Positions 33,451 through 43,177 of a stretch of DNA of 64,000 nucleotides are shown piece after piece. Where the stretch lies: contig CM043960.1 in assembly GCA_014529385.2 (NCBI GenBank), forward strand, positions 122,005,043-122,069,042. The letters are read 5' to 3'. The translations under genes were made by a program, and so were the position numbers. The number at the start of each line of letters is the position of its first letter. Position 1 is the stretch's first letter. The notes beneath the pieces were generated by a model. The model was not told the origin of the DNA. It was given only the letters and a program-made list of their open reading frames with translations, and did no database searches. This stretch comes from Adiantum capillus-veneris (lineage: Eukaryota; Streptophyta; Polypodiopsida; Polypodiales; Pteridaceae).

Positions 33451-33604
33451 TCAATATTGCATCATTGAGACATGGGCAAAACCATTTGCATGCCTAAAAG
33501 AATTTACCAACTGATTCTTGTCCATTTCCAACATGAACCTTCCCCACAAGTGAATTGAGTGGCTAATCACCAGCTGGGCCAGGGGTGCCACATGGATGCC
33601 CATG

Positions 33605-34523
33605 TTATCCAAACCAAGTTGTCTCATGGTTGATTGGAACTGCTCCTTTGTTGGCAATTCGGCTTCTCTTGACTTTGCTTTGTTGAATATATCTTTGATC
33701 AGTTGACCCCTGAAGTGAATTGTGTGTCGTGGACAAATGTGTCAACAAGGAGATGTTTGTCCACTCTATCCTCCACAAATCCATGTTTGTCTCACAAAAA
33801 TTTGCGATTGCAGCTGGGCAATAATCCTCTTGTATATTTAGCTCATTCATAATATCATTGAGGAGAATGTAGTGAATGTTATTTTCCATAGCAAAACTGG
33901 GAGCACAATTTAGAGGCAAAGACCCTTCTTCATTTGGGCTTTCTTGCTTGCTTCCTAGTGCTGCATTTGCAAGAGAAGCAAGAGTTAAACCTGCATCAAA
34001 ATGTCTCCTTTAACACCTCTACCCGCTCTTCTTCTGGATCAAACTGTAACTCCACGTCCTCTATCTCTTCCGTTGGCACCAATGGATAACTACCAGAATT
34101 TGACGATCAGAAAGTCTCTGACTCACCACCCGTCAACAGGTACAAGTAACACACAAACCCGTGGTTGAATTCCACTAATCAACACTTTTTAGAGTGCCTA
34201 AGACATCTGTCTTTGACAAGCAATGCTTTGGAGGGACACTTTTCTAGACAATGATTCAACCTTCTTGTAGCACCCTTCGCAGGGTCAAGATTGGTTGGGT
34301 GCACAAATTGCATGCCATCAATTGTCAAGGAACTATCCCAAATGACTGCTTCATAATGTTGCAAATGTGTTTGTAGATACTCAATTGAGCAATCAACAAT
34401 TTGTTGGATACAAAACTTTGCATTAAACATTTCTGATAGCTCTGGTGCACGATGATGAGCACGAGTGTTGTATAGGAATGTGTATAATTTTTCTTCATAT
34501 GTATCCTCCCCTACATCGTCCAT
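33605..34523 (-). pseudogene. Unrecognised minus-strand ORFs
   Basis: Two open stretches, 34179-34523 (114 codons) and 33605-33919 (104 codons), have ordinary amino-acid composition (for example YEEKLYTFLYNTRAHHRAPE and FCIQQIVDCSIEYLQTHLQH). They could be fragments of one gene. No domain recognised and no splice sites convincingly link them. Confidence 0.3.
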
Positions 34524-34594
34524 CTCTAGGACTATGTTTTACAAGTCTGAAAGAAACATCAAGACAAAGCTACTATTATATATGAAGGATATTT

Positions 34595-35101
34595 GGGATC
34601 ATAACCAAGCGAATAGGGAGCCTGGGGATTCCCTAAAGGTCTTTATTTTCTTGGTTCTGACCCACTTGTTTAGGACAACCGATGGCGTGATAAGAGTCTG
34701 AACTAAACGAGTAAGGGCCTGAAGAATCCCCCAGGGCCCATATTCGCTTAGTTCTGACCGACCAGCGTGATCATCTCGGTACAATCCATGCTATATCCAC
34801 CCCCATTCGGCATGGAGGATCAGAACCAAGCGAAGAGAGGCCTTGAAGGATTCTTCAGGCCCTTCTTCGGCTAAATTTTGACCAAAGTATCGTGTTGAAA
34901 CAGGTCACATGATGAGGGTCAGAACCTGGCGAATAATGGGTCTAAAGAATCCCCCCGGGCCTCTTTTTGCTTGGTTCTGATCCAAGAGATTATGTTGATA
35001 AAATTCATGGTATACCCGTCCATTCGGCACATAGGGTCAGATTCAAGTGAATGGGCCCTTTGGGAAATTATTTAGGTCCCTATTCGCCTGGTTTTGACCC
35101 T
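34595..35101. repeat. Foldback array 1: five hairpin units
   Basis: Units at 34595-34663, 34694-34759, 34817-34883, 34916-34983 and 35033-35101. Each is an imperfect palindrome of 66-69 bases. The left arm resembles GGTCAGAACCAAGCGAATA and the right arm its complement TATTCGCTTGGTTCTGACC, with a short GC-rich centre. Spacers of 30-57 bases are less conserved. Arms differ between units, but many changes leave pairing possible. No ORF and no transposase. Confidence 0.85.
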
Positions 35102-35587
35102 GTGTTGAGAGGCCTTGCGTGCCCATGCAAGAGGCTTAGTTATTCATTTAATACTCTGATTCAAGGCTTATTTGGGACAATGAATGAATAACAAAGCCTC
35201 GTGTGGCCATGCAAAAGACTTAGTTATTCATTTAATACTCTGTCTAGGCATAGTTGGCTTAGTTATCAATAACTGATAGCGAAGCCATGTGTGACCATAG
35301 CCTATCTAAGCACACTCACTCATGATGCCCAAACATAGCATTAAATGAAAAACCATAGCCTTGCACGGTCAGACAAGGGGTCATTATTCCACAATGCTTT
35401 AAACCTCACAACCATGCCTGGAGAATCTCAACCCATTGTTACGATTTGTAACTATGCAAATTTTGGCGTCGCGTGATCACAAACAACATTACTGTGTTCC
35501 GACTTTGAAGACTACTCTCTCCTTGTGCCCTAACCCCGTGACGCAGGTGCGCACAGACATGAAACACACGTGCAGAGGAGAGCTAGC

Positions 35588-35589
<2 letters not shown>
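35102..35589. other. Non-coding region after foldback array 1
   Basis: Contains a diverged direct repeat: CTTAGTTATTCATTTAATAC occurs at about 35137 and again at about 35219, and the surrounding bases resemble one another. No gene seen. Confidence 0.5.

Positions 35590-35662
<73 letters not shown>
35590..35662. repeat. (GA)n microsatellite 1
   Basis: 73 bases of uninterrupted GA, preceded by GCCC. Confidence 0.97.
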
Positions 35663-35664
<2 letters not shown>

Positions 35665-35861
35665 GCACTATATAATCATGTTAATGTATAACGTGAGTTT
35701 GAAAGGAGAGGTACATTAAAATAAGGGGGTTTTATGTTCAATTTTGAAAAAAAAAATCATAAAATAAGGGGTCTTTTTATTCATTTATACATGTTAAAAG
35801 GGGAGTTTTTTAAAACCCCGCGAATGCACGTGATATAGGGGTGTACTGAATGGTGAACCCC

Positions 35862-35863
<2 letters not shown>

Positions 35864-35934
<71 letters not shown>
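35864..35934. repeat. (GA)n microsatellite 2
   Basis: 71 bases of uninterrupted GA, preceded by CCCCCC. Similar in length to the array 200 bases upstream. A duplicated segment (CAAAGCTTTGGAGGTCG near 35990 and 36094) follows. Confidence 0.97.
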
Positions 35935-35936
<2 letters not shown>

Positions 35937-36572
35937 TGTCTCTGCAACAATGGCACACAGGTGGATGGAGATGCAACAGGTAACAAACGCAAAGCTTTGG
36001 AGGTCGTTGAGAGCATCATCGCGAGAGATGGTTGAGAGCAAGATGGGGAAAAGGCGAAGGCAAGGGTGATGGCGACGCGACAGTAACAGACTCAAAGCTT
36101 TGGAGGTCGCTGAGAGTAAGATTGCAAAAAAGGCAAAGGCAAGGGAGGTTTGTTTCTCCTATTTGGAGATGGAGATCCCGAATGCAATGGTGATCGGTGT
36201 CTGATGCCAAACGATAACTCCAAAAGGACACGTGGGTTGTCCTCATACAAGGACAACCAATGTAAATGCAATAAACGGACTTAGATTCTCATGCAGTACG
36301 ATCAACCAACCACTATGAAACTAGAAATGATGCTTAGTAAAGAGGTGCATGGTGCAAAATTTAGAGGTAGCTAACCCCTCCTTTGAGCGTCAACTTGCCC
36401 CTGACTCGCATTTTAACTCTAACCCCACCCCAGCTTCAGGCAGTGAGCAAAAAATAAAAGGACAAGGACTCCCACCCACTTGCCGCGTCCTCTTTTGCCT
36501 CGCTTTCTTGATGCAGATCTCTACATAGTGAAAAGGTATCCTATTATTCTTTTATGCAGTTCAAATTTTCAA

Positions 36573-36637
36573 GGTCAGTACCAAGCGTATAGGGGAGGCA
36601 TAACTGTGTTTGGTGCTCTTATTTGCTTGGTACTTAC
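36573..36637. repeat. Isolated foldback unit of the same family
   Basis: GGTCAGTACCAAGCGTATAG at the left and TTTGCTTGGTACTTAC at the right pair as in the two arrays. The loop is different. It lies between the arrays. Confidence 0.75.
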
Positions 36638-36712
36638 TATATTCCTTGCAACTGTGTTTGCCGCTTGGAGACCCTTATGTGAAAGGGACATTCTCTCACA
36701 GAATGTGGGTTT

Positions 36713-36928
36713 TTCGTTATGCTGTTCGTAGAGATGGCTCGTGGAAAGGCCACGCCTAGAAGAGTGACAGGTGAGTCCTTGCATGCTCAAGCAAGAAGAC
36801 GCCAATACGAAGTGCACAGATTCGTTATGCTGTTCGTAGAGATGGCTCGTGGAAAGGCCACGCCTAGAAGAGTGACAGGTGAGTCCTTGCATGCTCAAGC
36901 AAGAAGACGCCAATACGAAGTGCACAGA
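36713..36928 (+). repeat. 108-bp tandem duplication, 36 codons long
   Basis: TTCGTTATGCTGTTCGTAGA starts at 36713 and 36821 and the two 108-bp units are identical, or nearly so. The period is a multiple of three, and the frame 36719-37000 is open through both, giving a basic repeat (FVEMARGKATPRRVTGESLH and onward). No family recognised. Confidence 0.93.
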
Positions 36929-37251
36929 TGCGTCCTACAAGAGCTGCGTAGGATCGAAAGGCACATGCAACCGGCCATTCCAAGGCTTCCTTTTCAATGA
37001 GTGGTACGAGAGATATGCAAGCATTGAAGAGTGGGCATGCAATGGGCCAACAATGCTCTTCTTTGCTTGCAGAGATTAGAAAGGACTACCTGGTTGAATT
37101 CTTTAGTGATAGCTATATCCTAGTGGCCTATGTGCATTGTGTCACAATTATGCCCAGGGATTTGGACACTCCACAGGTTGTGTTTTCTCTATGCTGGGCT
37201 GCTTCAGCTAGTGCCAATTTGGGACACCAGGACAATGGATATTCTTAACAT

Positions 37252-37267
37252 CCCCCCCCCCCCCCCC
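37252..37267. repeat. Poly-C run, 16 bases
   Basis: Uninterrupted C run next to the minisatellite. Confidence 0.95.
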
Positions 37268-37329
37268 TCCATTCTCGAGCGCGACAAGTAGAGCCTTCAA
37301 GGGTTGCGAGCAACAGTGCACACGATCAC

Positions 37330-37835
37330 GGGTCGAGAGACAGGAGCTTGAACATGCCAGGGACGAGCCCGCACAGGTAGAGCTAGAGCCCACGAAGGAG
37401 GAGCTTGAACATGCCAAGGAGGAGCCTGAACCCATCAGGGACGAGCCCGCACAGGTAGAGCTAGAGTCCACAAGGGAGGAGCTCGCCGGTTTAGAGCCCG
37501 AGCCAACTAGAGAGGAGCCCACAGAGGTAGACGGAGAGCCCACCAGGGAGGAGCCTGCGCGGTTTAGAGCCTGAGCCAACTAGAGAGAAGACCGCAGAGG
37601 TAGACCCAGAGCCCACCAGGGAGTAGCCAGGCAGAGAGGAGCCCATAGAGGTAGAACCAGAGCCCACCAAGGAGGAGCCAGTCAGAGAGGAGCCCGTAGA
37701 GGTAGACTCGGAGTCCACCAGGGAGGAGCTAGTAAGAGAGAGTCCCACACACATAGAGCCAGAGTCCACCAGGGAGGAGCCCACCAATTCAGAGCTTGAG
37801 CCAGTCAAAGCAGAGCCCGCACAAGTAGAGCCAGA
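37330..37835. repeat. Degenerate minisatellite encoding E/P/T-rich repeats
   Basis: Units built on GAGCCCACCAGGGAGGAGCC recur about a dozen times with variation. Plus-strand reading gives EPTREEP-like peptides, interrupted by a stop near 37570. The minus strand gives GSSLVGSGST-like peptides in two long open frames. The repeats themselves keep frames open, so neither reading proves a gene. Confidence 0.85.
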
Positions 37836-38170
37836 GACATCTCAAGAAAAGCAAGAGGCAACATCTTCTTCACAAGGGCTAGCCAGCGTAAAGCAACGAC
37901 AAGCTAGCAAAGAGCAAGCATGTGTGCCATAAGACTGGCATCTTGTAGAGAAAATCAATGAAGAAAACAAAGAGGAACTACAAGCGCTAGCCAATTCAGC
38001 CCCTCTTCGAATATAGACTCATCTACCCAAAAGGTCAAAGGCGGACTCCGTTTTCAACATCGATCGACAAGATTTTCTTTACATGCGTGATTTCTCCAAC
38101 GCCAACGGGACGGATGCAGTCGTCCACATTGCTATGTGGTAAGGATCAAGTTCATTATGCGACGATGTTG
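37836..38170. other. Tail of the E-rich region and non-coding spacer
   Basis: The Glu/Gln-rich plus-strand reading continues to about 37930 and ends. Nothing further supported. Confidence 0.4.
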
Positions 38171-38537
38171 GGGTCAGTACCAAGTGAATAGGGACCCTTT
38201 GATATATTCAAGGTCGCTATTCGCTCGGTATTGACTTGTGTTTTTTTGGCACTTAGTGTTAAAACCAAGCGAATAGGGATCTAAATGACCATTTCAAGAA
38301 TTGTATATCTTTTTTCTGACCCATGTCTTTGCACGCTATCTCGCTATGTGGTAAGCTTTAATAAGTTCATTATGTCACGGTGCTAGGGTCAGTACCAAGT
38401 GGATAGAGATTCTTGGAAATTTTTAAGGCCACTACTCACTCGGTATTGACACATGTTTTTTTGGCAGTGAGGGATAGAACCAAGCGATTAGGGACTTATA
38501 TGACCATTTCAAGAACTGTATTCGCTTCGTTCTGACC
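38171..38537. repeat. Foldback array 2: four hairpin units in two 215-bp duplicates
   Basis: Units at 38171-38235, 38256-38322, 38386-38450 and 38471-38537 are the same foldback family as 34595-35101. The first and third units use GGTCAGTACCAAGTG with GGTATTGAC arms; the second and fourth have weaker pairing. Units one plus two and three plus four form a 215-bp direct duplication that includes flanking GTTCATTATG. Confidence 0.8.
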
Positions 38538-40543
38538 TATATCTATATATCCAATAACCAATATCTAATTGCTGACATTTTTGCATGTTAGGTACGCTAT
38601 CTCGCTTCTGCCCACAAACGTGCAAGAAAAAATATATGTAATAGATCTGCTTATATATCCTATGCTTCAGAAAAGTGAAATGTCATTTTTGACACTATTG
38701 GACTGGTTTAGCAGAGTAAATTGAGATCTAGCGCACAAAATTATTAAATTGAACAAAATTATTATTGTTTTTTTATATTTCTCAACGAGTTTTGCTCTAA
38801 AATGCCGATTTTCAACATAACGCTAGCCTCTTCTTCATTGGTCGAGCGCCACTCTCTCTCTAGAACTAAAAGACCCGAAAGTGATTCCAACTTTCTCCTA
38901 ATGTATCACTCTCATAATATTTAGGTTAGATTTTGCCAAATGATGATCAGGAGATGAAGGCTTTGAATCTGATTTTGCAAAATGCATGTGGAGTCCAAAG
39001 GGATTTGATGTTTTGGATATTTTTCTTGCTAAATTTGTAGTCTTTGATGAGCGGGATGACTGAATTGCAAAGAGATGACTATTTTGAGTTTAATTTACCG
39101 AGAATGATGGATATTGAAGAGGAGATGTTTGTAGAGCATTTGGATCATTTTTTTTTAATGGTTCTTGGAATCAATTTGTTTTCTTCTTGAGAAGATGTTT
39201 TGAAGATATGTTTGATGAATTTCAGACGTGCAAAGAGATACAGTTTTCAGTAGTGTAGAATTTAGGAGTGCAAATTTCAGGGATGCAAAGGATCCTAAAC
39301 CTGAATTTGTCTATTTTTACTAATTTTTGGTGGAGTAAGGCTTGATCATAGAACATTGGTTCTACAAGTTTGTTTTGTATGAGCTCTCATGGATGATGAT
39401 TTACTTGATGGGTTTCCAACCTTGACATGTTGCCAATAAATGATGCATTTGTAAATCACTCTTGATAGTGAGGTAGTGCACAAATTGGGAGGCACTTCAC
39501 TTTGCACTCTATATAGTTATTATTGCTGAGTTTTTTTGAACAAGGGATTTGTGGGTATCGAGTCAAAAGTTTTTGCTGGGAAAAACTTTTTACCACCGGA
39601 TTGTGCCAGGTGTTGAATGGTGTTTTGGGCATACCTTCTTAGGCTAAGGATGTTACTTTAATGTAGACACTCAAGGATATACCTTAATTCCCGTTTTTGG
39701 ATATTGAGCAGTTTTCAGAAACTTGAAAGTTGTAACTCGTATCTTTATGGGAAGAGAAGCAACCTATGGGAATGTGTGTATGGAAGAGGATGAAGGTTTT
39801 GTGAGTTGTCACTTTCAGATTCTCTGTAATTGCGTTTCGGTCATGATTTAGTAATGTAGGTTACTCACTGTTTTTTGATTTCTGTTTGTGTACGAAAATG
39901 CCATGATATAAAGGATTTTGTGAACGAAGAGGTTTCTTATTGTCTTTCTAGGGCATTGGGATGATAGACAATAACAAATTGATACAAACATCGTCCTCTG
40001 TCTTGCACAATCGAATGACACCCATACATGATTATCAAGTCAATAGTGCACTTCAATTTTTACACTTTGTTGATGCTTTTTGTATTCTTAGAGTTTTCAA
40101 TGCTTCTAGTAGTTTAATTTAGTTACATGTTTTTTCCTCTTTGGCACATACTCGATCTCGATCATTATATGTATATAATGGATACTTACAATTAAGCAAT
40201 GCAACATATGTATTGCAGTACTCAATGCAATATTATTTTAATAAAATGTCATCGGTCCACTTCTAAATTTCATATCTACTAGATTGCTTTCTTTTTGTGT
40301 TCGCTATTTATTACTTCCTTATTAATGTACTTGTTTTAAATCCACAAGATCACTCTTCTACATCTGCTTATTCTCCTTTCCACTTGCCTAACTCCATAGC
40401 AATTCGAAACTAAGATCTCTTTCAACCATTGCAGTTAAATTGTTAATGTCTTCTCATATGCGTGGTGATTTGTTTGTAAATTATATATAGTTTTCAAATT
40501 ACTACTTCATTATTTCAATGTCCTCAATTTTATGTCTGTTTAA
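38538..40543. other. AT-rich non-coding region left of Gypsy-B
   Basis: Two kilobases with only very short ORFs. AACTTGAAAGTTGTAACTCG near 39720 resembles AACTTGAAAGTTGTAACTAC near 25900, with similar following bases (GGGAAGAG), so this region and 25.9 kb share a diverged dispersed repeat. Confidence 0.5.
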
Positions 40544-40548
40544 TCGTT
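40544..40548. repeat. Left target-site duplication of Gypsy-B (TCGTT)
   Basis: Matches 52783-52787 exactly. Confidence 0.93.
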
Positions 40549-41135
40549 TGTGCGCTCCTTGCTGCACTGTCGAAGCAAGGGACTTGCCGATACACCGTGT
40601 GCGAGCCACAAATGGCTCCAAGCACACAACAAGACTAATCTAGCAAGCTCAAGAGAGCAAAGGGTGTGTCACTCACCGCTCTACGCTCGCCTTCGTGGTG
40701 GATTCCTCGCCGCGATGAAGAAGAAGCTGCAGTCGTGCCGCACTCAACCGCTTCGCCGCCGTCGTGCCTTCGTAATGCTCGATCGCACATACACTCTCCC
40801 TCTCTCTCTCTCTCTCACATACACACACACACAAGGAGATGAAGAAGAAGAAGATGGAGATGGAGATGGAGCAAGAGCACTCTTCTATTGCACAAATGAG
40901 AGAATAAGTGAATTTTAGGTTTAGTTGGATTTTATATGAGCTCACCCCATTCACACTTGGGCGCCCATGCTTAGCCAACTAATCCCTTGAATGTCCCGGT
41001 TAGAGTGCACCTCTCATCGGCGATCACTCTTACCCTTTTCCTATTGGTCCGACAAGACCGGTACCTGACTCTACCAAATACATAATACATGTCCGTCGTA
41101 GGTGATGGGGTGTCCGTGAGCCGTGAGGGTTAACA
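40549..41135 (-). repeat. 3' LTR of Gypsy-B
   Basis: Minus-strand reading begins TGTTAACCCTCACGG at 41135 and ends GGAGCGCACA at 40549. Confidence 0.95.
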
Positions 41136-41150
41136 TGCCCCCCTTCCTGA
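41136..41150 (-). other. Polypurine tract of Gypsy-B
   Basis: The minus strand reads TCAGGAAGGGGGGCA immediately before the LTR start. Confidence 0.8.
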
Positions 41151-42508
41151 TATAGATTCCATCCTCGGAAGCTATTGAGTTGAAGCTCATTCGTCGAGGT
41201 GGAAGAGCATTTGAGATGAATGTCCTTAGCCTTCTTCAGTCACTGCAAAATCAAACAACATTGGCATAGTAATTGCATTCTCATAAGTGAGTAAAAAGCA
41301 TATGCAGTTTTAGGTAGACAAATTGATTGGTAAAAGAATTTCAAACAATTTGTCAGCAATGAACATTAAATTGCAATGTAATCAAATGCATAAACACATG
41401 TAAAGGTAAAAAATTAAACAAGTATGGGGTCGCTAATTTGACGGTCGAAAGGCACTAGAGATCGAATATTAATACCATGGGTAAGCTTCTTAATTTTTTG
41501 TGGTTAATTAAGTTGTTTAATCGCGAGAGCCAAGTATTCATGTTCGAGGGTTGACTAGAGGCTATATCTAGAAGACCTTGTAGTTAATCTACCATAAAAG
41601 GAATTTCTCATGAAATCATCGCCTGACTGATTACTTTTTCTTTGACCCCCCAAAGTCTTTTCACATTGATTCAATTTGATGTGTGTGCTTATTTTGTATG
41701 CCTTGGGTTTTTTGCTTTTCAAGGAAAAGCGCCCACACTGGGAACCTCTAGGGCTCTAGTACCGTAGGCAATACATGTGAGTGAAGTACCAAATCAAGCT
41801 GAGATTTCTCTTCCAGCTTAAGATTTTACAGTGTGGCACTTTGATTTTTTGTTTGTTCATTTTCAACATTTTAATTTTGTAACTTTGGGGGGTCATATAA
41901 CACTGATACACCTCCCCAAGCTCATCACACTAGTTAACTCCCTTTATAATACTTAAGCTAAAGGTCAATAGGGTCAAGCCCACTAGAAAGCCCTAGTACA
42001 TTTCACACAATGCTGCCTAAATCGGATTAAGAACCTGAGTAACCATTGATTATTAGGAAGGCATTCCCCATGGTATTAAGAGAAGATTTCTAACACCTAA
42101 CTTGGTCAAACTAGCTTAGTCCGACTGCTTGATTTTTAAACCTAGACAAGTGATTATGACAAAAAATTTCATTGAATTAAATGTTTGATACTAAGCAAAT
42201 GCGGTGAATATTAGGCTACCAATCACAATTAAAGCAGACAATCATAGATGCAAAAAAGATAAGGGGCAATGCTAATGGACAAGAAACACCTGTTTGTGTC
42301 GATGGTCGCGCTTGATTTGAAGAGTGAGTCGAGATAAAGATTCCATGAAGGTCCAAATCCTACCAATAGCAACACGCTCCTGTACACACTAGGAAACAAA
42401 AGGAATACCTCCAGGAGGCACATTAGTGGAAAAAGGTACCAACACTTATTGAACACAACAAAAAACATAAGGAATTCTAACCTAATTATTTACACTCCCC
42501 CTAGAGAG
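41151..42508 (-). other. Gypsy-B 3' untranslated region
   Basis: No substantial ORF. 41970-42430 is shared with Gypsy-A (19620-20079, opposite strand). 41151-41960 is the part missing from Gypsy-A. A second purine tract, AGGGGGAGTG on the minus strand, lies at about 42496-42505. Confidence 0.7.
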
Positions 42509-42931
42509 TCAAGGGAATAGGATATTGTAGAGGTTGGGGGGAAACCCTAAGGCTAAACCCCTATCCTCGTCGTCGAGATAAACAAAGTCATCATCCATGA
42601 GACCATATGTGCCATCCGTGTAGTCGTGTAAATTTTCTTCTTCATCATAGGTGCCCATGTTTACTAAGAAGGTCACTAGACGCCTATAGTCATCTTGGTC
42701 AAAAGGGTAGGCTTGTGCAATGGGAGAAACGCTCTCTACTAAGTATGGATCAGACGTGGTCAAGAGACGTATCAGCCATTCTAACTCCTCAAAATTCCTC
42801 TCATATACTAGCGTACCTATCAAATCCCATTCACATGCAAGCACTGGAAAGACCATGTGAAATATTTGTGAAAAGTAACGAGGGTACCTCTCACCCAAGG
42901 CAGGAGTGGATGACTCTAGCGTACTAGCCAT
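42509..42931 (-). CDS. Gypsy-B accessory ORF, unknown function
   Basis: 140 codons from ATG 42931 (MASTLESSTPALGERY); an upstream in-frame ATG at 42967 would add 12 residues. The middle is hydrophobic/aromatic (FSQIFHMVFPVLACEW) and the C-terminus acidic (MDDDFVYLDDEDRG). No signal peptide, transmembrane helix or known motif seen. It sits between the W-x-P-K ORF and the 3' LTR, where env-like genes occur in some plant gypsies, but it shows no envelope feature. Gypsy-A lacks it. The ORF is intact while the flanking pol frames carry stops. I infer acquisition by this subfamily or loss from Gypsy-A. Confidence 0.55.
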   Translation of the reverse strand: MASTLESSTPALGERYPRYFSQIFHMVFPVLACEWDLIGTLVYERNFEELEWLIRLLTTSDPYLVESVSPIAQAYPFDQDDYRRLVTFLVNMGTYDEEENLHDYTDGTYGLMDDDFVYLDDEDRGLALGFPPNLYNILFP

Positions 42932-43155
42932 ATCTGTACACGCAAATAGATGATGGTTAGAGTGCAAATATTACAAGGGTCGTGTTCTTGTGCATAATTT
43001 GTTTTTATGATTTGTGTTATGGCTCTTGCTCTTTTACTTTTTTATCTTGTTTTTGTGAGTATAAGGCTTTATTTATACATTCCCTAAGATTGGAGATTAA
43101 GAGCTCAGGGAGAAAGGTTGAGAGGGAAGCAAGTGAATAATGGATGTCCACAAAC

Positions 43156-43170
43156 ACTCCCCCCTTCCTT
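43156..43170 (-). other. Internal purine tract
   Basis: The minus strand reads AAGGAAGGGGGGAGTG just after the end of the W-x-P-K ORF. The same tract follows the ORF in Gypsy-A near 19288. Possibly a central priming site. Confidence 0.4.
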
Positions 43171-43177
43171 GGGTAGA

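Noticed and set aside
34595-35101. CRISPR array for the regularly spaced units
   Set aside because: Units are palindromes of variable sequence with variable spacers in a plant nuclear sequence, and no cas genes occur.
35436-36095. ORFs of alternating Arg-Glu or Ser-Leu
   Set aside because: Produced by the GA arrays; not genes.
37208-37808. Minus-strand Ser/Gly-rich protein
   Set aside because: The frame is kept open by the minisatellite itself; no start context or domain.
42509-42931. Envelope gene in Gypsy-B
   Set aside because: No signal peptide, transmembrane helix or glycosylation-rich ectodomain, although the position would fit.
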